Source: Ancylobacter defluvii
Lineage (GTDB): Bacteria; Pseudomonadota; Alphaproteobacteria; Rhizobiales; Xanthobacteraceae
Direction of reading: 5' to 3'
Assembly: GCF_018390605.1 (NCBI RefSeq)
Contig: NZ_JAHBGD010000004.1
Span: 1 to 64,000 of the forward strand
DNA length: 64,000 nucleotides
This document shows positions 51,701-60,185 of the stretch, piece by piece. Under the pieces are notes generated by a model. That model was given only the letters and a program-made list of their open reading frames with translations, was not told where the DNA came from and did not search any database. Made by a program: the position numbers and the translations under genes. Numbering within the stretch: position 1 is the stretch's first letter; each line of letters begins with the position of its first letter.

Positions 51701-53435
51701 GCTGCGCGGCAAGCCGGCGTCGCCCGGCCGGGCGCTCGGGCCGGCGTTCCGCGCCCCGGCCGCAGCGGCGCCGTCGCTTCCCGCCGGCGGGGATGCCCGC
51801 GCGGCGCTCGCCGCCGCCGTGACGCTGGCGATCGAGGAATTGCGGGTGCTCGCCGCCGGGGCGGATGCGCAGAGCGCCGGCGTGCTCGATTTCCAGATCG
51901 AGATGCTGCTCGATGAGGACATGCTGGAGCCGGCGCTGCGGCGCATCGCCAGGGGGGAGGGCGCGGCGCTGGCCTGGGCCGGCGCCATGGACGCTCATAT
52001 CGCGACATTGGTCGCGGATTCCGAGGCCCACGACAAAGACGCCTTTGCCGAAAGTGTTGAGGAGTGCAGCGCCGGCGAAGACGCCTTCGCCGAAAATGTT
52101 GAGGAGCGCGCCGCCGGCGAAGACGCCTTCGCCGAAAATGTTGAGGAGCGCGCCGCCGGCGAAGACGCCTTCGCCGAAAATGTTGAGGAGCGCGGCTCCG
52201 GCGAAGACGCCTTCGCCGCGCGGGCCTCCGATCTCGCGGACCTCAAGCAGCGCGTGCTCGACGCGCTCGCCGGCCGGGCGCGAGCGGATTTTCCGGAAGC
52301 CGCCATCTATGTCGGCCAGGACATGCCGCCGAGCCTGTTCCTCGCCCATGACTGGTCGAAGGGCGGCGGCATCGCGCTGGCGGCCGGCAGCACGGTCAGC
52401 CATGTCGCCATGCTCGCTCGCGCCCGCGGGGTGCCGATGGTGATCGGCCTCGGGCCGCTGGCCATACCAAGCGGCCAGCCGCTGCTGGTCGATGGCAGCG
52501 AGGGGCTGGTGCGCCTCGATCCCGGCGAGCCGGTCGCGGAGGTTCTCATCCCGCCCGCCATCCCCGCCGCTGCGTCTGTCCCGCCCCGCGCGGAACCGGC
52601 AGTTGATGCTTTCCGGCTCAGCGTCAATCTCAACAGCCTCACCGATCTCGATGCCGTCGATCCCGCCGCGGTGGACGGCGTCGGGCTGGTGCGCAGCGAG
52701 TTCCTGTTCCTCTCGCCGGCGGAAGCGCTGAGCGAGGAGCGGCATGTCGCCTGCTATCGCCGCATCGTCACGCGCTTCGCCGGTCGCCCGGTCACTCTGC
52801 GCCTGCTCGATCTCGGCGGCGACAAGGCGTTGCCCGGCCTGATCGAGGGCGGCCCGGCCTCGCTGCTCGGCGAGCGCGGCATCCGCTTCCTGCTGGCGCA
52901 TCCCGAGCTTGCCCGCATCCAGGCGCGGGCGATCCTGCGCGTCGCCGCGCTCGGCCCGGTCAGCGTGCTGCTGCCGATGGTGACGCTGCCGGCGGAGGTG
53001 ACGGCGATGGCGAAGCTGTTCGACGAGGAGGCGGCGCGCCTTGCCCGGCTCGGCGTGCCGGTCCGCCGCCCGCCGCTCGGCATCATGGTGGAGGTGCCGG
53101 CGGCCGCCCTGACGCTCGACCTGTTCGCCGAGGCGGCGTTCTTTTCGGTGGGGACCAACGACCTGATGCAGTATCTGTCGGCGGCGGCGCGCGACAATCC
53201 CGCCGTCGCCCCGCTCAACACCGGCTCGGAGACCGCCTTGTTCCGCCTGTTGGCCCAGATCAGCACCGCCGCCCATGCGCTCGGCAAGCCGGTGTCGGTC
53301 TGCGGCGATCTTGCCGGCGATCCCGAAGCGGTGGCGCGGCTCATGGCGCTCGGCTTTCGCGATTTCTCGGTGGCGCCCTCGCGGCTGCCCGCTTTGCGCG
53401 CGTTGCTGCGCCGGCCCGCCATGGCGGAGGGCTGA
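51672..53435 (+). CDS. PTS enzyme I (phosphoenolpyruvate-protein phosphotransferase) with internal tandem repeat
   Basis: 587 residues from ATG 51672. The swivel domain has phospho-His in LAAGSTVSHVAMLARARGVP. The PEP barrel has DGVGLVRSEFLFLS, VTLRLLDLGGDKALPGLIEG, GERGIRFLLAHPELARIQAR, LGIMVEVPAAALTLDLFAEA, FFSVGTNDLMQYLSAAARDN and the active Cys in VSVCGDLAGDPEAV. Between the N-terminal helical part and the swivel domain lies a block of [EK]DAFAE[NS]VEE[RC]xxG repeats (residues ~122-182). It is in the HPr-binding region, so partner contact may be altered. An upstream ATG (51657) is also in frame. It feeds HPr and DhaM from PEP. Confidence 0.93.
   Translation: MAAPMAGPRELRGKPASPGRALGPAFRAPAAAAPSLPAGGDARAALAAAVTLAIEELRVLAAGADAQSAGVLDFQIEMLLDEDMLEPALRRIARGEGAALAWAGAMDAHIATLVADSEAHDKDAFAESVEECSAGEDAFAENVEERAAGEDAFAENVEERAAGEDAFAENVEERGSGEDAFAARASDLADLKQRVLDALAGRARADFPEAAIYVGQDMPPSLFLAHDWSKGGGIALAAGSTVSHVAMLARARGVPMVIGLGPLAIPSGQPLLVDGSEGLVRLDPGEPVAEVLIPPAIPAAASVPPRAEPAVDAFRLSVNLNSLTDLDAVDPAAVDGVGLVRSEFLFLSPAEALSEERHVACYRRIVTRFAGRPVTLRLLDLGGDKALPGLIEGGPASLLGERGIRFLLAHPELARIQARAILRVAALGPVSVLLPMVTLPAEVTAMAKLFDEEAARLARLGVPVRRPPLGIMVEVPAAALTLDLFAEAAFFSVGTNDLMQYLSAAARDNPAVAPLNTGSETALFRLLAQISTAAHALGKPVSVCGDLAGDPEAVARLMALGFRDFSVAPSRLPALRALLRRPAMAEG
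52035..52217 (+). repeat. 42-bp tandem repeats inside the enzyme I gene
   Basis: Units at 52035-52076, 52077-52118, 52119-52160 and 52161-52202, plus a 15-base partial. Units 2 and 3 are identical, unit 4 differs at the end, unit 1 is the most diverged. Each unit encodes 14 residues. Each junction carries ggcgaag-acgc-cttcgcc, a self-complementary stretch that may promote slippage. Confidence 0.9.
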
Positions 53436-53438
53436 GCG

Positions 53439-53846
53439 TTGGCGCGGGAGACCGACGAGGCGGTGATCGCCTACAAGACCATTCTCGCCGGTCTGCTCGA
53501 CAACCGGCCCTCCGGCACCCGCCAGCGGCTGGCGAGCGCGCTCGGCAAGCACCGCAGCTTCGTCACCCAGGTGACCAGCCCGACCTATGACACGCCGCTG
53601 CCGGCGCGGCATCTGCCGACGATCTTCCGCGTCTGCCATTTCAGCCCGGCCGAGCAGGAACGCTTCCTTTCCGCCTATGAGGCGGCGCATCCCGGCAAGC
53701 TGCCGGATGTCGGCGGCGGCGACAAGCTGCGCGCCTTGACGCTGATGGCGCCGGATTTCGCCGACGAGAAGAAGAACCGCCAGTTCGACGACGCCGTCGC
53801 CGAGTTCGTGCAGAAGATGGCGGCGCTGGTGAATGGCGGTGAGTGA
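53439..53846 (+). CDS. Small putative HTH regulator in the Dha operon
   Basis: 135 residues from TTG 53439, 3 bases after the EI stop. SGTRQRLASALGKHRSFVTQ looks like a two-helix HTH (R-Q-R-L-A-x-A-L-G-K-H-R-S-F-V-T-Q). It is followed by PLPARHLPTIFRVCHFSPAE and RFLSAYEAAHPGKLPDVGGG. I infer a small DNA-binding protein for the module; I do not know its family name. The start codon is weak, but no other fits. Confidence 0.6.
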   Translation: MARETDEAVIAYKTILAGLLDNRPSGTRQRLASALGKHRSFVTQVTSPTYDTPLPARHLPTIFRVCHFSPAEQERFLSAYEAAHPGKLPDVGGGDKLRALTLMAPDFADEKKNRQFDDAVAEFVQKMAALVNGGE

Positions 53847-53900
53847 GCGCCCCTGCCATAGCGGCGGCCGCCGCCGGATTCCGCACCGGAGCGCCGGGCG

Positions 53901-54902
53901 ATGAAGAAGATCATGAACGCCCCGGAGCGTTTCGTCGCCGAGAGCCTTGAGGGGCTGGTGCGCGCGCATGAGGATCTCGTCGTCTTCGGCGGCGAGCGCA
54001 AATTCATCCGCCGGCGCCATCTCGCGCCCGGCAAGGTGGCGGTGATCTCCGGTGGCGGCGCCGGCCACGAGCCGCTGCATTCCGGCTTTGTCGGGCACGG
54101 CATGCTGGATGCCGCCTGCACCGGCCATGTCTTCACCTCGCCGACCCCGGACCAGATCGTCGCGGCGATGGACGAGACCGATACCGGCGCCGGCTGCCTG
54201 CTCATCGTCAAGAATTACGACGGCGACGTGATGAATTTCGAGATGGCGGCGGAGATGGCCGCCTCCCGCCACGCCATCGAGACGGTGATCGTGGAGGACG
54301 ACGCCGCCACCGGCCCGGCGGTGCGCAGCCGGGGCCGGCGCGGCGTCGCCGGCACCATCGTGGTGGAAAAGCTGCTGGGCGCCGCCGCCGAGCGCGGTGC
54401 CGAGCTCGGCGCGCTGAAAGAGCTCGGCGAGGGCCTCAATGCCCGCATCCGCTCGATGGGCGTCGCGCTGCGCGGCGTGGCGATGCCGAACAATCCGCGC
54501 GAGACCTTTGACCTCGGGCCGGAGGAAATGGAGATCGGCGTCGGCATCCATGGCGAGCCCGGCCTCACCCGCACCGGCTTTGCCGATGCCGATGCGATCA
54601 TCCGCCGGCTCGGCGAGGCGATCCTCGCCGAACTTCCCCCCGAGTTGCTTGGCGACCCGGACCTGCGGCCGCTGCTGCTCGTCAACGGCTTCGGCGGCAC
54701 CCCGCCGATCGAGCTCTATCTCGCCTATGGCCTTGCCCGCCGCTTCTTCGAGGCGCACGGCATCGTGCCGGTCCGCTCGCTTACCGGCACCTTTGTCACC
54801 TCGCTCGACATGGCCGGCCTGTCGCTGACGCTCGCGCTGCTTACCCCGGATCAGCTGGCGCTCTGGGGGGCGCCGGTGGCGACGCCGGCGCTGAGCTGGT
54901 GA
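53901..54902 (+). CDS. dhaK: Dihydroxyacetone kinase subunit DhaK
   Basis: 333 residues. VISGGGAGHEPLHSGFVGHG (substrate-site His), LIVKNYDGDVMNFEMAAEMA (catalytic Asp in N-Y-x-G-D), and EMEIGVGIHGEPGLTRTGFA (covalent His). Unlike the fusion at 48638, it lacks a DhaL domain, so it pairs with DhaL at 50317 and DhaM. Its C-terminal 52 bases overlap, tail to tail, the quinone reductase gene on the other strand. Confidence 0.94.
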   Translation: MKKIMNAPERFVAESLEGLVRAHEDLVVFGGERKFIRRRHLAPGKVAVISGGGAGHEPLHSGFVGHGMLDAACTGHVFTSPTPDQIVAAMDETDTGAGCLLIVKNYDGDVMNFEMAAEMAASRHAIETVIVEDDAATGPAVRSRGRRGVAGTIVVEKLLGAAAERGAELGALKELGEGLNARIRSMGVALRGVAMPNNPRETFDLGPEEMEIGVGIHGEPGLTRTGFADADAIIRRLGEAILAELPPELLGDPDLRPLLLVNGFGGTPPIELYLAYGLARRFFEAHGIVPVRSLTGTFVTSLDMAGLSLTLALLTPDQLALWGAPVATPALSW

Positions 54903-55483
54903 GAATGCGCCGCCGGCGGCGTCGCGGCGATCCAGTCCGCGAGCCGCGCGGCATAGGCCTCGGCGGCGGCGTCCAGCTCCTCCACCGGCACCTTGTCGGC
55001 GCCGTAGACGACGAACGGCGCGGCCAGTTCGAAGCGGCAGCGATGCGCGGTGGCGCGCAGCGGCGCCAGCAGTGCGTCCAGCGCGAAGGGATTGTCGGCA
55101 CCGGGCCGGTAGGCCTCGGCGGGGCCGCCGGCGGTGAGGGCGAGCAGCAGCGGCAAGCCCTCGATCCGCCGTCCCTCGCTCTCATAGGCGAGATAGAACA
55201 TGCGGGTCAGCACCGCGTCCTGCCACGCCTTGAGCAGCGGCGGCGTCGCATACCACTGCACCGGGAATTGCAGCACCAGGCGATCGGCGGTGATGAGGCG
55301 CGCCGCTTCGCGGGCGCCGTCGGCCTCCATGTCCATGCCGTGCGGATAGTGGGCGGTCATGTCGACCACCTCGACATCCGGCAGCCGCGCCGCCGCCCTG
55401 GCCAGCCGGGCATTGGCGCGCGAGCGGCCGGGATCGGGGTGGAACAGCAGGATCAGCGTGTTGCCGGCGGGGGTGTCGCGCAT
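54851..55483 (-). CDS. Flavodoxin-like NAD(P)H:quinone oxidoreductase (KefF/MdaB family)
   Basis: 210 residues from ATG 55483. LILLFHPDPGRSRANARLAR is the FMN phosphate loop; DRLVLQFPVQWYATPPLLKA is the family signature (Q-F-P-V-x-W-Y-x-x-P-x-x-L-K); LTAGGPAEAYRPGADNPFAL follows. KefF relatives activate Kef antiporters, but neither kef-like gene is near; quinone detoxification is the safer role. A LysR gene is divergent 90 bases away. The 3' end overlaps dhaK. Confidence 0.88.
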   Translation of the reverse strand: MRDTPAGNTLILLFHPDPGRSRANARLARAAARLPDVEVVDMTAHYPHGMDMEADGAREAARLITADRLVLQFPVQWYATPPLLKAWQDAVLTRMFYLAYESEGRRIEGLPLLLALTAGGPAEAYRPGADNPFALDALLAPLRATAHRCRFELAAPFVVYGADKVPVEELDAAAEAYAARLADWIAATPPAAHSHQLSAGVATGAPQSAS

Positions 55484-55545
55484 GGTCGTCTCCGTGATGC
55501 GGTGTCGACGGCACGATGCGCGCGGCCAGAAAATCATTCCAATCG

Positions 55546-55563
55546 ATTATAGATATAGCTAAT
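55546..55563. promoter_or_regulatory. Candidate LysR box between quinone reductase and LysR
   Basis: atta (55546-55549) and taat (55560-55563) frame a 10-base AT-rich centre in the 90-base divergent gap, ten bases before the LysR start. Small but well placed. Confidence 0.35.
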
Positions 55564-55573
55564 TATTCGTCTG

Positions 55574-56479
55574 ATGAATTTACGTTCGCTCGATCTCAAC
55601 CTGCTGGTGGTACTGGACGCGCTGCTCGACGAGGCCCATGTCGGGCGGGCCGCCGAGCGGGTCGGCCTGTCGCAGCCTGCCGCCTCGGCGGCGCTCCAGC
55701 GCTGCCGCCATGTGTTCCGCGATGCCCTGCTGGAGCGCGGGCGCGGCGTCATGCGCCTCACGCCGCGGGCGCAGGCGCTGCGCGCGCCGCTGAAATCGCT
55801 GCTTGCCGAGGTGGCGACGCTGGTCGATACCGCGCCGGTGCCGCTGCACGAGCTGCGGCAGACGCTGCGCATCGTCATGACCGATTATCCGGCATTGTTC
55901 GTGCTCGCCCCGCTCGCCGCCCGGCTGCGCGACACCGCCCCCGGCCTCGATCTGGTGGTGCAGCCCTGGCTCAGCGCGGATGCGGCGCGGCGGGCGCTGG
56001 CCGAGGGCAGCGCCGATCTCGCCGTCTCGGTCTTCGCGCCCGGCGAGGATGGGCTCGGCTACGAGCATCTGCTCGACGAGCATTATGTGGTGGCGATGCG
56101 GCCCGACCATCCCGCCGCCGCCGGCTTCGATCGCCAGCTCTGGCTCGCCAGCCCGCACATCGTCGTCTCCGGCCGTGGCGAGCGCACGACGCCGGTGGAC
56201 GAGGAACTGGCGCGGCGCGGCCTCGCCCGGCGCGTCGGCCTGGTGGTGCCGGGATTCCAGATGGTGCCCATCCTGCTGCGGCAGACCGACATGATGGCGC
56301 TGCTGCCGTCGCGGGTCGCCGCGGCGGAGGCCGGGCTCGTCACCTTTCCGCCGCCGGTGCCGGTGCCGGGCTTCCCGCTGCACCTCGCCTGGCACCGGCG
56401 CCGCGCCGGCGATGTCGGGCTGCGCCATGTCGCCGGCCTGCTTGCCGAGCTTCTGCGCGCCACGCGGCCGATGGACTGA
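55574..56479 (+). CDS. LysR-type regulator (NodD/LinR-like)
   Basis: 301 residues. MNLRSLDLNLLVVLDALLDE and HTH AAERVGLSQPAASAALQRCR belong to the NodD-like branch, which starts with L-x-x-L-D-L-N-L-L. RLTPRAQALRAPLKSLLAEV and IVMTDYPALFVLAPLAARLR continue the fold. It is divergent from the quinone reductase and presumably activates it in response to a quinone or electrophile. Confidence 0.9.
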   Translation: MNLRSLDLNLLVVLDALLDEAHVGRAAERVGLSQPAASAALQRCRHVFRDALLERGRGVMRLTPRAQALRAPLKSLLAEVATLVDTAPVPLHELRQTLRIVMTDYPALFVLAPLAARLRDTAPGLDLVVQPWLSADAARRALAEGSADLAVSVFAPGEDGLGYEHLLDEHYVVAMRPDHPAAAGFDRQLWLASPHIVVSGRGERTTPVDEELARRGLARRVGLVVPGFQMVPILLRQTDMMALLPSRVAAAEAGLVTFPPPVPVPGFPLHLAWHRRRAGDVGLRHVAGLLAELLRATRPMD

Positions 56480-56486
56480 CCGCGGC

Positions 56487-57431
56487 TCAGGCGGCGGCGC
56501 GAGGTTCGACCTCCACCGTCACATGCGACAGGTCGTGGATGTGGGCGAGCTTGGCGCGGTAATAGGCCGGCGGCTGCGGATCGGCGCTGCGCAGCGCCAC
56601 GATGGCGCCGTGATGGCCGGGGCCGAGCTGCCAGACATGCAGGTCGGTGATCTCGTCGCCATCGGCCTCCACCGCCTCGCGGATCTCGTCCGGCAGGTCC
56701 TCGCCGGGCTCGACATAGTCGATCAGCACCGCGCCAGCATTCCGGATCAGGCCGAAGGACCAGCGGGCGATGACGAGGCCGCCGACGATGCCCATCGCCG
56801 GATCGAGCCACAGCCAGCCATAGAGGCTGCCGAGCGTCAGCGCCGCGATGGCGAGCACCGAGGTCAGCGCGTCGGTCAGCACGTGCAGATAGGCGGCGCG
56901 CAGATTGAGGTCGTGCGCCGGGGCGTCGCCGTGATCATGGCCATGATGATGTCCATGCCCGTGATGATGCCCGTGGTCGTCGCGCAGCAGGAAGGCGCTG
57001 GCGAGGTTCACCGCCAGGCCGAGCACCGCCACCGCGATGGCCTGCGGAAAGTCGATGGCGGTCGGGCTGTAGAGCCGCACCAGGCTTTCCCAGCCGATCA
57101 GCAGCGCGATCAGCGCCAGCACCACCGCGCTGGCGAAGGCGGCGAGGTCGCCCAGCTTGCCGGTGCCGAAGCTGAAGCGCGGATTATGCGCATTGCGCCG
57201 GGCATAGAAATAGGCGAGGGCGGTGATCAGCATCGCCGCCGCATGGGTCGCCATGTGCCAGCCATCGGCGACCAGCGCCATCGAGCCGAAGACGCTGCCG
57301 GCGACGATCTCGCCGACCATCATCGTCGCGGTGAGGGCGATCACCAGCCAGGTGCGACGCGCGTTGCGGTCATGGTTCTCGCCGAGGAACACATGGGTGT
57401 GCGGCGAGGCAAGGCGGGCGGCATCGCTCAT
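56487..57431 (-). CDS. dmeF: CDF family divalent metal exporter, DmeF type
   Basis: 314 residues. Six helices with SMALVADGWHMATHAAAMLI (H-x-x-x-D metal site in helix 2) and YLHVLTDALTSVLAIAALTL (H-x-x-x-D in helix 5). A cytoplasmic His loop (DDHGHHHGHGHHHGHDHGD) separates them. The N-terminal SPHTHVFLGENHDRNARRTW is the DmeF signature. Exports Co2+ and Ni2+ in relatives. Its ATG overlaps the dmeR stop. Confidence 0.93.
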   Translation of the reverse strand: MSDAARLASPHTHVFLGENHDRNARRTWLVIALTATMMVGEIVAGSVFGSMALVADGWHMATHAAAMLITALAYFYARRNAHNPRFSFGTGKLGDLAAFASAVVLALIALLIGWESLVRLYSPTAIDFPQAIAVAVLGLAVNLASAFLLRDDHGHHHGHGHHHGHDHGDAPAHDLNLRAAYLHVLTDALTSVLAIAALTLGSLYGWLWLDPAMGIVGGLVIARWSFGLIRNAGAVLIDYVEPGEDLPDEIREAVEADGDEITDLHVWQLGPGHHGAIVALRSADPQPPAYYRAKLAHIHDLSHVTVEVEPRAAA

Positions 57432-57700
57432 TTCATATAGGTCCGGATGACGTCGATCAGCTGCCGGGCGCCCGCCTCGCGGGCCGCCGGGTCCTCGACG
57501 CCGAGCACATGCTCGTGGATGTGGTCTTCGATCAGCTCGGCGGTCAGGCCGTTGATGGCGCCGCGCACCGAGGCGACCTGGTTCAGCACCTCAGTACAGG
57601 GCGCCTCCGCCTCCAGCGCGCGCTCGATCGCCTCCATCTGGCCCTTGAGCCGGCGGATGCGGGCGATCAGCTTGTCCTTGTTCTTCGTCGTATGGCTCAT
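57428..57700 (-). CDS. dmeR: RcnR/FrmR-family metal-responsive repressor, DmeR type
   Basis: 90 residues, all helical. IARIRRLKGQMEAIERALEA and EAPCTEVLNQVASVRGAING hold the conserved Cys of the metal site (Cys35 type). LIEDHIHEHVLGVEDPAARE supplies the His ligands. It represses its own operon with dmeF until Ni or Co binds. A near-perfect operator is visible just upstream. Confidence 0.93.
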   Translation of the reverse strand: MSHTTKNKDKLIARIRRLKGQMEAIERALEAEAPCTEVLNQVASVRGAINGLTAELIEDHIHEHVLGVEDPAAREAGARQLIDVIRTYMK

Positions 57701-57705
57701 AGGTG

Positions 57706-57722
57706 ATAGGGGTATCCCCTAT
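57706..57722. promoter_or_regulatory. DmeR operator
   Basis: atagggg-tat-cccctat is a 7-base perfect inverted repeat six bases upstream of the dmeR start codon. G/C tracts flanked by AT-rich ends are the known binding pattern of RcnR/DmeR-type repressors. Confidence 0.75.
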
Positions 57723-57800
57723 ATGGAGCGCACGCAAGCCCCGTCCGTCCGTCGGTGGATGGCCAGGGCGTGGGAATGTTCCGAACCTGCCTCGGCGGCT

Positions 57801-59126
57801 TCAGCGCGTGGTGGCGGGCCGGGCCTCGCCGCGGCGGCCAGCGAGGGAGAGCAGCGCGCCGACGAGCGCCAGCCCGCCGGTGAGGGCGACGATCGAGGTC
57901 CAGCCGCCATGCTCCCAGAACCAGCCGCCCATCGAGCCGGTGAGGCTGGAGCCGATATAGTAGAACAGCAGGTACAGCGAGGCGGCGTGGCCCTTGGACA
58001 TTCCGGCCAGCGGGCCGACCGAGCTCGAGGCCACCGAATGGCCGATGAAGAAGCCGGTCGCCACCAGCGCCACCCCGCCGGCGATCGCCACCAGCGAGGC
58101 CGACAGCGTCAGCAGCACCCCCGCCAGCATGATCAGGAAGCCGGCGACCAGCAGCGGCCGGCGCCCGAAGCGGTCGGCGAGGCTGCCGGCCAGCGAGGAG
58201 GAGACGATGCCGAAGCCGAAGGCGAGGAACAGCATGCTCACCGCCGACGGGCTCAGCCCGTAAGGCACGCCGGACAGCCGGAAGGTGGCGTAGTTGAACA
58301 GTGTCACGAAGATGCTGGTGAGCACGAAGCCGATGGCATAGACGCGGATCAGCGCGCGGTTGCGCAGGTGTCCGCCCCAGGCGGCAAGGTGGAAGCCTAG
58401 GCCGAGGCCGCGCTGCGGCTGGAAGTTGCGCGAGGGCGGCAGCAGCAGCACGAAGCCGATCGCCGAGGCGACGCACAGTGCCCCGAGCACCCCGAGCGCC
58501 ACCCGCCAGGAGGCGAATTCGGTGGTCAGCCCCATGCCGACGCGGCCCATCATCGCCCCGAAGGCGGTGCCGCCAATATAGAGCCCCATTGCCTTGCCGA
58601 GATGCCTGGGGGCGATCTCCTCCGCCAGATAGGCCATGGCCACCGCCGGCACGCCGCCGAGCACGAAGCCCTCCAGCGCGCGGGCGAGCAGCAGCGTCGG
58701 CCAGCTCGGCGCGAAGGCGGCGGCGAGGTTGAACGCCGCCGCCAGCGCCATGGAGCCGAAGATCAGCCCGCGCCGGCCCAGCACCTGCGAGAACGCACCG
58801 GCCAGCACGATGGAGACCGCGAGCAGCCCGGTGGTGAGCGACAGGGCCAGCGAGCTCTGCGCCGGGCTCAGCGCGAAGCTGCGCGCGAAATCCGGCAGCA
58901 AAGGCTGCACGCAATAGATCAGCGCGAAGCTGGCGAAGCCGGCGAGGAACAAGGCGAGGCCGGCGCGGCGATAATCCGCCGTGCCCCGCTCGATCCAGGC
59001 CGGCGCCGGCGCCACATCGAGCCCGATTCCGTCGGGCACCACCATGTCCGGTGCGGCGCGCAGGGCCGTGGCGGAGGCGGCACGGTCGAGGAAGGCGGGC
59101 GAGGCGGCAGCGGCAGGCGAGGACAT
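57801..59126 (-). CDS. MFS exporter (YnfM-like)
   Basis: 441 residues. A 50-residue N-terminal extension precedes 12 helices. FASFALIYCVQPLLPDFARS, LEGFVLGGVPAVAMAYLAEE and FYYIGSSLTGSMGGWFWEHG are typical of the YnfM/Bmr branch. Start ATG 59126 chosen; 59174 also in frame. A LysR gene is divergent 106 bases away. Confidence 0.9.
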   Translation of the reverse strand: MSSPAAAASPAFLDRAASATALRAAPDMVVPDGIGLDVAPAPAWIERGTADYRRAGLALFLAGFASFALIYCVQPLLPDFARSFALSPAQSSLALSLTTGLLAVSIVLAGAFSQVLGRRGLIFGSMALAAAFNLAAAFAPSWPTLLLARALEGFVLGGVPAVAMAYLAEEIAPRHLGKAMGLYIGGTAFGAMMGRVGMGLTTEFASWRVALGVLGALCVASAIGFVLLLPPSRNFQPQRGLGLGFHLAAWGGHLRNRALIRVYAIGFVLTSIFVTLFNYATFRLSGVPYGLSPSAVSMLFLAFGFGIVSSSLAGSLADRFGRRPLLVAGFLIMLAGVLLTLSASLVAIAGGVALVATGFFIGHSVASSSVGPLAGMSKGHAASLYLLFYYIGSSLTGSMGGWFWEHGGWTSIVALTGGLALVGALLSLAGRRGEARPATTR

Positions 59127-59232
59127 TGGGGCGATCCGTAGGGGCAATCCCGGTTTCGCCACGGAGATAACCATGCCCGGATCATCTGTCTAATATATGG
59201 AAATGTTATTCTTCATATGTAATACGTATGGG

Positions 59233-60150
59233 ATGGAACTGCGCCACATCCGCTATTTCATCGCCGTCGCCGAGGAGCGGAACTTCACCCGCGCCGCCGC
59301 CCGCCTCGGCATCGGCCAACCGCCGCTGAGCTCGCAGATCAAGGATCTGGAAGCCGAGATCGGCACCCAGCTGTTCCACCGGGTTGCCCATGGAGCCGAG
59401 CTGACGCCGGCCGGCACGGCGTTCCTCGCGACGGTGCGTTCGATGCCGGACACCGCCGCCGCCGCCGTCCACGCCGCCCGGCGCGCCGCGCGCGGCGAGA
59501 CCGGCGAGCTGAGCGTCGGGCTGACCGGCACCGCGGCGCTCAACCCGCTGTTTCCCGCCGCCATCCGCTCGTTCCGCCGCACCTATCCCGATGTCGAATT
59601 GAGGATCGTCGAGGCGAATTCGGTGGTGCTGCTGTCGAGCCTCGTCGAGGGGCGGCTCGACGTCGCCATACTGCGCCCGGCCGAATCCGATCCCGAGGAA
59701 CTGCGCGAGGAGCGGCTGATCGACGAGCCGCTGGTGGCGGCGCTGCCGGCCGGCCATCCTGCCGCACAGGGCGACAAGGCGGCCGCTTCCCGCCCGCTCG
59801 ATCTGCTCGTGTTGAAGGAGGAGCCATTCATCCTCACCCCGCGCTCGGTCGGCACCAGCCTGCACGATGCCGCGCTCGCCGCCTGCCGCGCGGTCGGTTT
59901 CGAACCCCGGCTCGGCCAGCCGGCGCCGCAGATCGCCTCGATCCTGTCGCTGGTGGCCGCCGAGTTCGGCGTCTCGCTGGTGCCGGCCTCGCTGGGCGAT
60001 CTCAACGTGCCGGGCGTAGCGTTCCGCCGCCTGCGCGCGCTGGAGCCGCATGTCGGGCTGGTGGTGGCCTATCGCAGGCACCGCCCGCCGCAACTGGTGC
60101 TCAACTTCGCCAAGGTGGCGCGGGAGGCGCGGTCACTCACGCTGCCATGA
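59233..60150 (+). CDS. LysR-type regulator (BenM/CatM-like N-terminus)
   Basis: 305 residues. MELRHIRYFIAVAEERNFTR and HTH AAARLGIGQPPLSSQIKDLE are the M-E-L-R-x-x-R-Y-F-x-x-V-A-E branch. LSVGLTGTAALNPLFPAAIR starts the effector domain. ATG 59233 fits the family; the frame is open to 59197. Divergent from the MFS exporter, its likely target. Confidence 0.9.
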   Translation: MELRHIRYFIAVAEERNFTRAAARLGIGQPPLSSQIKDLEAEIGTQLFHRVAHGAELTPAGTAFLATVRSMPDTAAAAVHAARRAARGETGELSVGLTGTAALNPLFPAAIRSFRRTYPDVELRIVEANSVVLLSSLVEGRLDVAILRPAESDPEELREERLIDEPLVAALPAGHPAAQGDKAAASRPLDLLVLKEEPFILTPRSVGTSLHDAALAACRAVGFEPRLGQPAPQIASILSLVAAEFGVSLVPASLGDLNVPGVAFRRLRALEPHVGLVVAYRRHRPPQLVLNFAKVAREARSLTLP

Positions 60151-60185
60151 TGGGGGCTCCCATGGGCCTTCTCGCGCTCTGAGGC

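Noticed and set aside
52035-52217. CRISPR-like array
   Set aside because: Units are contiguous with no spacers and lie in frame within enzyme I.
51549-54758. A 1069-codon open frame on the minus strand
   Set aside because: Antisense to HPr, enzyme I and DhaK, each with complete catalytic motifs; no domain in the antisense product.
54851-55483. Calling the quinone reductase KefF
   Set aside because: No kef gene is adjacent and the family includes several quinone reductases.
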